Source of the DNA: CAVYXF01 sp963772335
GTDB lineage: Bacteria > Pseudomonadota > Alphaproteobacteria > Rhizobiales > Rhodomicrobiaceae
Reading direction: 5' to 3'
DNA: 64,000 nucleotides
NCBI GenBank assembly: GCA_963772335.1
Contig: CAVYXF010000001.1
Coordinates: 1,426,001-1,490,000 of the forward strand
Within the stretch, counting starts at the first letter, position 1. The number at the start of each line of letters is the position of its first letter. Under the pieces are notes generated by a model. It had not been told where the DNA came from and did no database searches. It was given only the letters and a program-made list of their open reading frames with translations. Both the position numbers and the translations under genes were made by a program. This document shows, piece after piece, positions 17,237 through 25,615 of this stretch.

Positions 17237-17959
17237 TCAGACCGGCCCGGCTGTGTCATGGCTGACCGCCCAGACGCGTTCACGAATGAGAAGCGCGGCT
17301 GCTGCGGCCTGCTCGGCGGCGCGGCGCGAGCGCCCGGTGCCTTGCGCGGGAAGCAGCCCCTCGACATGCACCTCATAAACGAAGTCCGGCTCATGGTCCG
17401 AGCCGCGGTTGGCGATCAGCACATAGCGCGGCAAGATGCTGGTACCTGAGCGCTGCACCCACTCCTGCAAAGCGGTCTTGGCGTCGAGAGGGGCGGCCAC
17501 GCTATCGCGAGCGCGCTTGTGCCACAGACGCGCGATCAGCTCCTTGGCCGGCTCCCAGCCGCCATCGACATAGATCGCGCCAAGCAGCGCCTCGCAGACA
17601 TCGGCGAGGATGGTGCTCTTGCGCCGCCCGCCAGCCATCGCCTCGCTTTCGCCGAGAATGACATGCTCGCCAAGGCCCAGCTCCTCGCCGACTTCGGCGC
17701 AGGTTTCCTTGCGCACGAGGCGATTGTAGCGGCGGGCCAGCTCGCCCTCCGGAGCTGCGGGGAAGGCGTGGAACAGATGCTCGGCAATGGCGAGCCCGAG
17801 GACGCGGTCGCCCAGGAATTCAAGCCGGTCATAGTCCGGCGCGCCGGGCTTGCCGAAATTGGCGCTGCCATGGGTCAAAGCGAGGTGCAAAAGATTGACG
17901 TCGCGGAACCGATAGCCGATCCGCTCCTGAAGCTGCCTGACGTCACCTTTGCGCGCCAC
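17237..17959 (-). CDS. rnc: Ribonuclease III
   Basis: This 240-residue endonuclease cleaves double-stranded RNA, including rRNA precursors. The signature DRLEFLGDRVLGL contains the catalytic acidic residues, and a second acidic motif appears in ILADVCEALLGAIYVDGGW. A double-stranded RNA-binding domain fills about residues 165-235 (KTALQEWVQRSG, then GTGRSRRAAEQAAAAAL). It is adjacent to era and shares its operon. The spacer to lepB upstream (17960-18289) holds a triple palindromic repeat, so rnc-era may be transcribed partly separately from lepB. Confidence 0.97.
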   Translation of the reverse strand: MARKGDVRQLQERIGYRFRDVNLLHLALTHGSANFGKPGAPDYDRLEFLGDRVLGLAIAEHLFHAFPAAPEGELARRYNRLVRKETCAEVGEELGLGEHVILGESEAMAGGRRKSTILADVCEALLGAIYVDGGWEPAKELIARLWHKRARDSVAAPLDAKTALQEWVQRSGTSILPRYVLIANRGSDHEPDFVYEVHVEGLLPAQGTGRSRRAAEQAAAAALLIRERVWAVSHDTAGPV

Positions 17960-18112
17960 GTTGGGTCCAGTGTTGTTCTTAATTCGCGGCGCAGCCGGAT
18001 GAAAACCATCCGGCCGCTGCAGGTCAATTCTCTTCTCCGCCCGCGAGGCTGCTGGTCACAGGCTAGCATGGCCTCACGTGAGCGCGGTGTAAAGCAATCG
18101 GGCCAGCGCTCC

Positions 18113-18290
18113 CGCCTTTTGTTTGCGCATCAGATTTGCCCGAAAAGTGGTTCCCTTTTCGGTCTGATGCCCCTTTTGTTTGCGCATCAGATTTGTCCGA
18201 AAAGCGGTTCCCACTTTTCGGTCTGATGCCCCTTTTGTTTGCGCATCAGATTTGTCCGAAAAGCGGTTCCCACTTTTCGGTCTGATGCGC
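18113..18290. repeat. Three tandem palindromic repeats between lepB and rnc
   Basis: Three near-identical palindromes lie at 18127-18170, 18184-18229 and 18243-18288, each preceded by CCTTTTGTTTGC or a close variant, giving a period of 57-59 bp. Each reads GCATCAGATTT, then YCCGAAAAG, a short loop, CTTTTCGG and TCTGATGC, and can fold into a long hairpin. Single relatives lie at 56374-56419 and 61606-61650. The array ends 1 bp before the lepB stop codon on the complementary strand, so lepB transcripts run straight into it. Confidence 0.92.
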
Positions 18291-19057
18291 TAGCGGATCA
18301 GATCGAAGATGCGACTCCAGCGGATTTCCATGGGCCATTCCCAAGGCCGGAACAGTGTGGCCAAGTCGTCGATGGAGAAGAAGATGATCTGCGCTCGGCC
18401 AATCAGATTCTCGCGCGGCACATAGCCGACACCCCGCCCGCCGAAGAAGCGGCTGTCGGTGGAATTGTCGCGGTTGTCGCCCATCATGAAATAATGGGCC
18501 GGCGGCACCTCGAAGACATCGGTGTCGTCGGCATCGGAGCCCTGGATCAGGTCGAGCGTGTTGTAGCTGACGCCATTGGGAAGCGTCTCGCGATATTGAG
18601 GAACCTTGCGCTCGCGGCCATCCTCGCGCAGCACGAAATCCTCGATGCGGTGCCGCTCGACCCCCTGGCCGTTAATGTAAAGCACGCCGCTGCGCACCTG
18701 GATCTTGTCGCCGGGAAGGCCGACGAGACGCTTGATGTAATCGGTCTCATTGTCGCTCGGCAGCTTGAAGACGACGACATCGCCGCGGTGGGGCTCAGAG
18801 GATAGGATGCGGCCTGAGAACAAATTCGGACTGAAGGGCAACGAATATTTGCTGTAGCCGTAGCTGAACTTGGAGACGAACAGATAATCGCCGACCAGCA
18901 GCGTCGGGATCATGGAGCCGGAGGGAATATTGAAAGGCTGATAAAGAAAAATCCGGACGACGAAAGCCAGAATGAGCGCATGAATAATGACACGAATCGT
19001 GTCGAGAAACCCGCCCTCTTCTTTGTCTTTCATCTTGGCGTTCGCCTCGGTGCTCAT
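18290..19057 (-). CDS. lepB: Signal peptidase I
   Basis: This 255-residue membrane serine protease removes Sec signal peptides on the outer face of the inner membrane. One N-terminal span lies near residues 20-40 (TIRVIIHALILAFVVRIFL). The catalytic Ser is in PSGSMIPTLLVGD and the catalytic Lys in DYIKRLVGLPGD; GDNRDNSTDSR is the conserved box E. I chose the ATG at 19057 because AAGGACGG lies 5 bp upstream; the longer frame to 19126 adds an unlikely 23 residues. It sits between acpS and rnc as usual in this order. A palindromic repeat array begins at its stop codon. Confidence 0.97.
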   Translation of the reverse strand: MSTEANAKMKDKEEGGFLDTIRVIIHALILAFVVRIFLYQPFNIPSGSMIPTLLVGDYLFVSKFSYGYSKYSLPFSPNLFSGRILSSEPHRGDVVVFKLPSDNETDYIKRLVGLPGDKIQVRSGVLYINGQGVERHRIEDFVLREDGRERKVPQYRETLPNGVSYNTLDLIQGSDADDTDVFEVPPAHYFMMGDNRDNSTDSRFFGGRGVGYVPRENLIGRAQIIFFSIDDLATLFRPWEWPMEIRWSRIFDLIR

Positions 19058-19167
19058 AAATCCGTCCTTGCTAGCTAGCCGCACTCCCAGCCGTCCACAG
19101 ACCGCTTGTCCCGCGCGTAAAAGCAAATAAGCCCGGTACGGGGGAAGTGCAAATTAAAAGCGTCGCC

Positions 19168-19572
19168 TCACCCGGCCTGCGGCACCGCGGAAATGATCAC
19201 GATTGCCTGGGCCATCGGAAAATCGTCGGTGATGGAGACATCGATTTGCGCAACGTAACCGGGCGGCGTGATGGCAGCGAGACGTTCGGCCGCGCCGCCG
19301 CTCAGGCTGATGGTCGGTTTACCGGAGGCGAGATTGACGACGCCCATGTCCCGCCAGAACACGCCGGAACTCATCCCCGTACCAAGCGCTTTGGCGCAGG
19401 CCTCCTTGGCGGCGAAGCGCTTGGCGTAGGACGCGGCGCGCAGGCGCCGTCGATCGGATTTGCGCCGTTCGATATCGGTGAACACCCGGCCAATAAAGCG
19501 CTCGCCATAGCGCTCGATGGAGCGCTCGATGCGGCGGATGTCGATGCTGTCGCTGCCGAGGCCTAAGATCAT
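19168..19572 (-). CDS. acpS: Holo-[acyl-carrier-protein] synthase
   Basis: This 134-residue enzyme transfers phosphopantetheine from CoA to apo-ACP, activating fatty acid synthesis. LGSDSIDIRRIE holds the Mg-binding Asp and RFAAKEACAKALGTG the second conserved Glu/Lys motif. The ATG at 19572 gives the usual MILGLGSD start; an upstream extension is not conserved. It is part of the pdxJ-acpS-lepB-rnc-era block, but a transposase gene and repeats now separate it from pdxJ, which may reduce co-expression. Confidence 0.95.
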   Translation of the reverse strand: MILGLGSDSIDIRRIERSIERYGERFIGRVFTDIERRKSDRRRLRAASYAKRFAAKEACAKALGTGMSSGVFWRDMGVVNLASGKPTISLSGGAAERLAAITPPGYVAQIDVSITDDFPMAQAIVIISAVPQAG

Positions 19573-19644
19573 GGCATTGCAAGCCCTGGGCAGCATTGGA
19601 AACAAAACGGCGAGCTATCGCGTGCAATCTCCACAAGGCACGTC

Positions 19645-19783
19645 GTCATCCCCGCGAAAGCGGGGACCCAGTAAACACTAACGTTTTGGCAAAGATGCAG
19701 CCGTGCCTGGGCCAGGCTTTGCCCCTCACGACAATGGCTGTGGCGTACTGGGTCCCCGTTTTCACGCACGGCTGTCCGGGGAA
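19645..19783. repeat. Palindromic repeat units flanking the IS4-like element
   Basis: CGTCATCCCCGCGAAAGCGG at 19645, continuing GGACCCAGT, contains the palindrome TCCCCGCGAAAGCGGGGA (19649-19666). A second half, ACTGGGTCCCCG, lies near 19747, followed by GCACGGCTGTCCGGGGAA (19766-19783). The same 18-bp sequence occurs inverted at 21039-21056, followed by GCTTTCGCGGGGATGACG. The TCCCCGCGAAAGCGGGGA core recurs at 62164-62181 inside a transposase gene. These look like members of a short mobile palindrome family. Confidence 0.8.
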
Positions 19784-21056
19784 ATTCAGGCATAGGCGAA
19801 CTCCAATTGTCCTGGATGGCACCGCGGTTTGGGCTGACCGGCATTGACATCGGGCGGTCTGTCGAGCCTGGCGATGGACTTGCGGATGAAGAGGCACTGG
19901 CCGACCAGTTCGGTGAAGCGCAGCGGCACCAGGCTGCTGCGGCTCATCCTTGCGGCGATGCGCAGCAGCAGATAGGCGATCATGGCTGCCAGGATCTGCA
20001 GCCTGATGGCGTTCTCCGACCGGCCGATGAAGCGCGTGAGCTTCAGATGCTGCTTGATCCAGCGGAACAAAAGCTCGATGTCCCAGCGTGCCTTGTAGAG
20101 CGCGGCGATCTCCACGGCCGAACGCTCCAGGTCGTTGGTGATCACCTCCATCACCGTGCCATCCTCGCGTTTGAGGGTGACCCGTCTGATCGGGCAGCCG
20201 AGCCTGCTCCTGCCCTGGGTGGCAAGGCGGATCGTCGCGTCGGCCAGGATTTCGAAGCCCTCACCCTGGGTTCTTATGACCCGGCGCGCCTTGATCACCG
20301 CGTAGCGGGCATTGGTTTTGGGTCGGGTGACGAACAGTGCGCCGGCCCGATGCAGGCGGGTCCACCAGGCGTAATCGCAATAGGCTTTGTCGAAGACGTA
20401 TGTGGCGCCGCGCTCGATCGGCTCGCTGCGGCCGATCTCGACATCGTTCACGGTCGAAGCGGTAATGGCGATCCGGCGCGGGTGATCGGCATCGGGATCG
20501 TAGACCACGTGCATCTTCAGCCCATGCGTCCGCCCGTTCCATTGCGCCCAGTCGCACAGCCGATCCAGCGGGATCGGGGTGGCATCGATCAGGCGCAGCA
20601 TGCGTCTGCCGTCACGGCGCAGGCGGGTGCCGGCCAGGGCGGACAGCATCTCGAAGGTCTCGGCGAGCACCTCCGGCGGGCGGCGATGATTGGCATCGGC
20701 GAGCGTGGAGCGCATCACCGGACCGCTGCCGAGGTGGTAATGATGATGCGCATTGGCGTTCCAGGCCGCCGCGATGCCGCGCAGGCTGCTGACCGAGGCA
20801 AGCCGGGCAAAGATCAGCGTCACGAGATGGTCCCAGCTGCTGAACGTCTTCGCATAGGCGTCCGCGTCATGCCGGGCCACGATCGCCTTGAACCCGGGCC
20901 GCGAGATCGGTTTGAGAAGGCTGGCGAAGATGCTATCCCGATAGCGCATGCCCGGCTCCATTTTCTGAGTCTCGACAACCAGAAAATAGCCGGTTTGCAC
21001 CGGAAAAGCCGGGCATGCACCAGCGACACAGTGACTCGTTCCCCGGACAGCCGTGC
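19766..21056 (-). mobile_element. IS4-family insertion element
   Basis: A transposase gene on the minus strand is bounded by a perfect 18-bp inverted repeat, GCACGGCTGTCCGGGGAA at 19766-19783 and its complement at 21039-21056. The unit separates acpS from pdxJ, which are usually neighbours, so it is a recent insertion. Because this 18-mer adjoins copies of a palindromic repeat on both sides, it may be an outer repeat rather than the true terminal repeat. I found no convincing target duplication. Confidence 0.72.
19786..21000 (-). CDS. IS4-family transposase
   Basis: This 404-residue DDE transposase has an N-terminal DNA-binding region (ISRPGFKAIVARHDADAYAK and HLVTLIFARLASVSSLRGI). Catalytic residues are visible: first Asp in RLIDATPIPLD, second Asp in YVFDKAYCDY, and the Glu in YKARWDIELLFRWIK. 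That last segment matches the Y-(2)-R-(3)-E-(6)-K signature of the IS4 family exactly. The frame is intact, so the element could still be active. The C-terminus (HPGQLEFAYA) reaches the left boundary. The start may be at 20964 or 20949 (later Met codons). Confidence 0.93.
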   Translation of the reverse strand: MQTGYFLVVETQKMEPGMRYRDSIFASLLKPISRPGFKAIVARHDADAYAKTFSSWDHLVTLIFARLASVSSLRGIAAAWNANAHHHYHLGSGPVMRSTLADANHRRPPEVLAETFEMLSALAGTRLRRDGRRMLRLIDATPIPLDRLCDWAQWNGRTHGLKMHVVYDPDADHPRRIAITASTVNDVEIGRSEPIERGATYVFDKAYCDYAWWTRLHRAGALFVTRPKTNARYAVIKARRVIRTQGEGFEILADATIRLATQGRSRLGCPIRRVTLKREDGTVMEVITNDLERSAVEIAALYKARWDIELLFRWIKQHLKLTRFIGRSENAIRLQILAAMIAYLLLRIAARMSRSSLVPLRFTELVGQCLFIRKSIARLDRPPDVNAGQPKPRCHPGQLEFAYA

Positions 21057-21194
21057 GCTTTCGCGGGGATGACGCCGGAAAAGCGGCAAGGCAGCACGTT
21101 TCCTGGATGCCGGCCTTTCATGCGGAAGGATTGGTCCCCGGCCTGCGCTGAACGCGTAAGGATAATGGCGCATGATCCGGTCGCAGATCATGGT

Positions 21195-21959
21195 TCAAGC
21201 GGTGTGAACGCCAGCGGAAGCACTGCGGGAGCGCTCCATCAGCGCTTTCATCCGCACCACCGCAGAATGGAGGCCAGAGAAGATCGCCTCGCCGATCAGA
21301 AAATGGCCGATATTCAACTCGGCAATTTCGGGGATCTCCGCGACCGGCCCGACCGTGTCGAAGGTGAGCCCATGGCCGGCATGGACCTCCAGGCCCAGGC
21401 TGCCCGCGAGCGCAGCGCCCTCGATGAGCCGGCGCAGCTCGGCGGCATGGGCGGTGCTATCGCCTTCGAGCGCGGCATCGCAATAGCGGCCGGTGTGCAG
21501 CTCCACCACCTGGGCGCCAACCTTGGCCGAGGCCTCGATCTGCTCAGGCGCGGGATCGATGAACAGCGACACGCGGATGCCAGCCTCGCGGAGGGCATCA
21601 ACAAATGGCGCGAGCCTATCGTGCTGGCCGACCACGGCAAGGCCGCCTTCGGTGGTGAGTTCGGCGCGGCGCTCCGGCACCAGGCAGCAGGCGTGCGGGC
21701 GATGCTTGAGCGCGATCGCCTGCATCTCCTCGGTCACCGCCATTTCCAGATTGAGGGGCCGCGAAAGGCGCTCCTTCAGCTGCGCGATGTCGATATCGGA
21801 GATGTGGCGCCGGTCCTCGCGCAGATGCGCGGTGATGCCATCGGCGCCGGCCTCGATGGCAAGCTGGGCCGCGCGCAGCGGATCGGGATGATGCCCACCG
21901 CGCGCATTACGGATGGTCGCCACGTGGTCGATGTTCACGCCGAGGCGCAGGGCACGCAT
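21195..21959 (-). CDS. pdxJ: Pyridoxine 5'-phosphate synthase
   Basis: This 254-residue TIM-barrel enzyme condenses 3-amino-2-oxopropyl phosphate with deoxyxylulose 5-phosphate to make pyridoxine 5'-phosphate. LRLGVNIDHVATIRNARG, GADGITAHLREDRRHI and VELHTGRYCDA are highly conserved family motifs with active-site His, Glu and Arg residues. I chose the ATG at 21959 because GGAGG lies just upstream; a TTG 12 bp earlier is unlikely. The DUF2062 gene ends 13 bp upstream on the same strand. The IS4 element now lies between this gene and acpS. Confidence 0.97.
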   Translation of the reverse strand: MRALRLGVNIDHVATIRNARGGHHPDPLRAAQLAIEAGADGITAHLREDRRHISDIDIAQLKERLSRPLNLEMAVTEEMQAIALKHRPHACCLVPERRAELTTEGGLAVVGQHDRLAPFVDALREAGIRVSLFIDPAPEQIEASAKVGAQVVELHTGRYCDAALEGDSTAHAAELRRLIEGAALAGSLGLEVHAGHGLTFDTVGPVAEIPEIAELNIGHFLIGEAIFSGLHSAVVRMKALMERSRSASAGVHTA

Positions 21960-21972
21960 GAGGTCCTCCAAG

Positions 21973-22554
21973 TCAGGCGGTGTGCAGCAGTAGTTTCTGC
22001 CGTTTGCGTGCGTTCGAGGAAGCGATCATCTTGCGCACGCCCATATAGGTGGCGAGCGCGGCGAAACCGCCAAGCGGCAGCGCGCCGATGACCATCGGCT
22101 TGAACAGTGGCCACAGCGCCTCCAGCGCCGAGCCGACTCGCTCCGGCGAGCCCGCCACAATGGCGTGCCGTAGCACACCGGCCTTGCTCTGCAGATCGAC
22201 AATGCGCAGCGAGGTCTGCTGCCCGAGCAGCGCTTCACCAAGATTGAAGGTGGAAAACCAGATGATCGGATAGGTGAGCGGATTGCCGGCGAAAGACGAC
22301 AGGAGGGAGGCCAGAATGCTGCCGCGCAGCACCCAGGACGTCAGGCCGGCCATCATCAGCTGCAGGCCAAGAAACGGTGTCCAGATCGCGAACACCCCTG
22401 CCGCAGCCCCGACCGCAATCCGGTGCGGCGACGAGCGCAGCCTCCTCAGGCGCAAAAGCGTGTAACGGATCGAGCGGCCAAAACTTCGCCGCGGCCAGAG
22501 CGCGACGCGAAGGCGCTCCCATAAGCCTGCGGGCCTGCGGCGGCTGAACAGCAT
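21973..22554 (-). CDS. DUF2062 membrane protein
   Basis: This 193-residue protein has three hydrophobic segments (residues ~48-70, 78-105 and 155-175) and the conserved family motif FAGNPLTYPIIWFSTFNLGE. DUF2062 proteins are widespread and of unknown biochemical role. In this order the gene usually precedes pdxJ, as here with 13 bp between. The N-terminus is basic (FSRRRPAGLWERLRVALWPRR) and probably cytoplasmic. It is the upstream limit of the intact core block before the accessory insert begins. Confidence 0.9.
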   Translation of the reverse strand: MLFSRRRPAGLWERLRVALWPRRSFGRSIRYTLLRLRRLRSSPHRIAVGAAAGVFAIWTPFLGLQLMMAGLTSWVLRGSILASLLSSFAGNPLTYPIIWFSTFNLGEALLGQQTSLRIVDLQSKAGVLRHAIVAGSPERVGSALEALWPLFKPMVIGALPLGGFAALATYMGVRKMIASSNARKRQKLLLHTA

Positions 22555-22892
22555 TCCATCTCCTCATGCACCAACCCGTACCCCCCAAACAGGTCGCGCC
22601 AGGACAGGATAGGTAATCCATAATACGCCGTTTCGCTAGTGCGAGATGGCCTACACGTAAATTTGTGAATGATTATGGGTCAAAATCGGGCAGGAGGATC
22701 ACGCTGCGCTAGCGGAGCGGCGCTTGGTTCGGTCGCAATGAAATCTCGGCCCCGGCGGGCTGAACGAATTTCCAGTCCTGGTTGTCTCATGCCGTCTAGA
22801 AACAGCAACGCTATGGACATTTACTTATCCTGTTGCGATCAAGTCATTTATGTACTTAGTGAGTTGATTTTCGCTATTCTCCGGCACTTATT
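22555..22892. other. Boundary region between core block and accessory genes
   Basis: This 338-bp gap separates the divergent DUF2062 and NACHT-LRR genes. The AT-rich part from about 22810 to 22890 probably carries the promoter for the NACHT-LRR locus, but no box is clear. I see no gene here. Confidence 0.45.
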
Positions 22893-23441
22893 ATGCTCGA
22901 CACACTCGGTTCGATCATCGCAAAAATTCTCCTGAAGAAATATTTGGGCGATGAAGCCGCACAGATCGGCGGTGGTGTCGTTGACATCCTCAAAGGGAGG
23001 ATCAAGGCTCGGCTGGAGCGGACCAAGACGAAAAATGTCGCCGAGGAGATCTCCGAGGAGATCGTCGAGCGTCTGGAGGGGCTATTCGAGAAAGAGCACG
23101 TACAGGGTCTCAACGCCGAGGCTGTTGCTAATGAGCTTGGAGAAACGCTCAAAGCTGAGCCGATCCTCCCGCTGTTCCTGACACGCGATCTCCAGGCGGA
23201 GAAAATCTTGCCGGCCCTGCGCGAGCGGCGCCCTTTGCCCAGCGGCATGTTCTCTGAGGCCGAGACCAGCCTCTACGACCGGGCGCTCAATCAGATCACG
23301 CATCAGCTTGTCGCCGTCGCCGACAAGCTGCCGGAATTCAATGCTCGCTATCCCGCCGAAAGCCTTCAGCGCTTGCAGGCGCTGCAGGCGGGACGGCACA
23401 GATCCTGGACGAACCGGCCTCATCCTGGCGAAGCTGGATGA
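22893..23441 (+). CDS. N-terminal fragment of the NACHT-LRR gene
   Basis: This 182-codon frame encodes the helical N-terminal domain: an amphipathic N-terminal helix (LGSIIAKILLKKYLG), a charged coiled region (ISEEIVERLEGLFEKEHVQG), and a segment with SEAETSLYDRALNQITHQL like the conserved region preceding NACHT domains. The last ~20 codons (from GRHRSW) are out of frame. It lacks the ATPase and sensor, so at most a truncated adaptor-like protein would be made. Confidence 0.55.
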   Translation: MLDTLGSIIAKILLKKYLGDEAAQIGGGVVDILKGRIKARLERTKTKNVAEEISEEIVERLEGLFEKEHVQGLNAEAVANELGETLKAEPILPLFLTRDLQAEKILPALRERRPLPSGMFSEAETSLYDRALNQITHQLVAVADKLPEFNARYPAESLQRLQALQAGRHRSWTNRPHPGEAG

Positions 23442-24714
23442 GATATTGCAGCGGCTTTCCGGCGGTCCGAGCGGAGCAGAACGCGCCTCCGATGACTACG
23501 AAAGTCGCTATCTCAGCACAATCCGCCGCGACCTGGACTATGTCGAACTGCTCGGCGTGGAGGTGCTGCCCGAAACCAGCGACCATTCGCTTTCGATCGC
23601 CTACATTCCCCTCACGATTGCGAATTTGGCGGAAGTCGACAGCGAGGACAACGGCCCGGAGGATTTCGAGGCCTTGCTGAATGGAACCCTGTTGACGAAC
23701 AATCGGCTTCTTATCATTGGCGAGGCAGGAAGCGGCAAGAGCACACTGATGCGGTGGGCGGCGGTCAGCGCGTCGCAGCAGCTCCAAACGGCTGCATTAG
23801 ACGGCGACCTTTTTCATCCTGCTTCAGGCCCGGACTTCACCAGGTTGCGTGACGACGGTTTTCGCGTCCTGCCGATCTGTTTCGATCCGACGCACATGAC
23901 ATTCGGCGAGGTTTTGAGGCGCGTTGGCTCGCTGTCCGTTCAGCAAGATCTTCTGGCACGATACGTGTTCTCTTCAAAGCACGAAGTCCAGATAAGCGCG
24001 CTGGGAATGGAGCTTTTTAGCGTCGATGCCGGGAATGACGCTGCTTTGGACAGCTTCTATCCCGTGCTTGGCGAGGACGGAAAGCTCGTCGGCGTATTGC
24101 GGGACGGACGATTCCATGCCTCCTGGCGCCGCCGCGTTCCCTTCCTTGTTCGTCTCCGGCATTGCGAGAAGGGAGAGCTTCCAAGCCCGGAAGACTTTCC
24201 GAGCATGGTATCGAAGGCCTTGGGGACCCCGCCCGCCAACTGGGTCTCCTCGATCCTGCAGGCGAAGCGCGCGATGATCCTGCTGGACGGCGTCGACGAA
24301 ATTCCCGAATGCCAATCGGGGTGCCGGCGAGCAGCAGCGATAAAGTCTCTGATGAAAACCTATGAGGGCAATCTCTTCGTCGTGACATCCCGGCCGACGG
24401 CGCTCGCGCAGGGCTGGCTTGCGGATCTCGGTTTCGAGCAGGCGCGCATCAACCGATGTCGCTCACCGACTGTGATCGCTTCATCGAAAAGTGGCATGAA
24501 GCGCTGGCCGCAAATCGCGAGAAGTCGACGTTTCGCCCTCGAAGGCCGCCGAACTCGCCAGCACCTTGAAAGCCAAGCTTCGCGATGCTCCCCCGATCCG
24601 CCGGCTCGCCACAAACCCGCTGCTGGCTGCTGCGATCTGCGCTCTCCATTACTAGCGCAACGAATATCTGCCCGACACGAGTCGGAACTGTGCGAAGCGA
24701 TCTGCAGATGCTGA
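23308..24714 (+). CDS. NACHT ATPase fragment of the NACHT-LRR gene
   Basis: In this frame only codons from about 23420 to 24455 belong to the protein family. They include TGLILAKLDEILQRLSGG, the pre-NACHT segment RYLSTIRRDLDYVELLGV, Walker A GEAGSGKSTLMRW, Walker B AMILLDGVDEIPE and the sensor-like VVTSRPTALAQGW. The first ~37 codons and everything after FEQARIN are out-of-frame sequence; the true continuation (MSLTDCDRFIEKWHEAL) is in another frame from ~24454. No start codon suits the NACHT part alone. Confidence 0.6.
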   Translation: MSPSPTSCRNSMLAIPPKAFSACRRCRRDGTDPGRTGLILAKLDEILQRLSGGPSGAERASDDYESRYLSTIRRDLDYVELLGVEVLPETSDHSLSIAYIPLTIANLAEVDSEDNGPEDFEALLNGTLLTNNRLLIIGEAGSGKSTLMRWAAVSASQQLQTAALDGDLFHPASGPDFTRLRDDGFRVLPICFDPTHMTFGEVLRRVGSLSVQQDLLARYVFSSKHEVQISALGMELFSVDAGNDAALDSFYPVLGEDGKLVGVLRDGRFHASWRRRVPFLVRLRHCEKGELPSPEDFPSMVSKALGTPPANWVSSILQAKRAMILLDGVDEIPECQSGCRRAAAIKSLMKTYEGNLFVVTSRPTALAQGWLADLGFEQARINRCRSPTVIASSKSGMKRWPQIARSRRFALEGRRTRQHLESQASRCSPDPPARHKPAAGCCDLRSPLLAQRISARHESELCEAICRC

Positions 24715-25615
24715 TCGATCGGCGCGAGAAGGAAAGTCGGCTCAAACTGGACGAATTTCCAACGGCCTATCGCGAACTCACCTATCCAAAACGCCGGCAG
24801 ATCATCCAGGCCATCGCCTATTACACGGTCCGCAATGAGGAATTCACCATTGCTCAGACTCGGATGCAGGCCGAGGTCCGGGGAATCCTGAAGACCACGC
24901 CGACCATTCCGAGGCTGACGCGGCCGAGGTTTGCGACGGCCTGATCGAGCGGAGCGGTGTGCTTAGGGAGCGGCGCAGACGTCGGTCGATTTCATTCACA
25001 ACACACTGAAAGAATTTCTGGCCGCCGAGATTTACGCTGCAAAAGGCGATGTCGGCGCGCTGACCAAGAACGCACTCGATCCCACATGGGAGCCCGTGTT
25101 GCTGTTCGCCGCCGCGTCCTATCAGGGCGCAAGAGCAGTGCCGACGGGCCGTCGCTCGCGACGGAGTTCATGGGGCGTCTGCTCGGCAAGGCGGAAGCGA
25201 GGAAGGAGCAGCGGCGGCGCCTTCCAGATCCTCGCGCTGCGCTGCGGGGCCGTTGCGGAAGATCTCAGCCAGGAAGTACAGGCGACGATGCGGCAAGTCG
25301 AGAAGGAGATTTTCCCGCCGCGGACGCTGCGCGACGCTGAGGAGTTGGCCGAGCTTGGCGACTCCGTCGTCCATTTCATGAAATCTCCGCTCCAAGAAAT
25401 GCGCGCCATGCGGCAGCCTGCGTGCGTGCGCTCCGCCTGATCGGCACCGAACGGGCCAAGAAGGCGCTGGAAGGCTATCTGCGAGACGGAAGAAGGTCGG
25501 TTTATCTCGAGCTCGCTCACGCGGTGCATCCGCTGAGCATCCCAGCCGATCCAGGCAATTGCGTCAGATCGTGTTGAATGGGAGGCTCTGCCGGATTCCA
25601 TCAAGAGGCAAATCT

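Noticed and set aside
16213..17265. A 350-codon frame antisense to era
   Set aside because: It mirrors era exactly and has no recognisable domain.
18113..18290. A riboswitch in the lepB-rnc spacer
   Set aside because: The sequence is three copies of a palindromic repeat found elsewhere in the window and lacks any riboswitch core.
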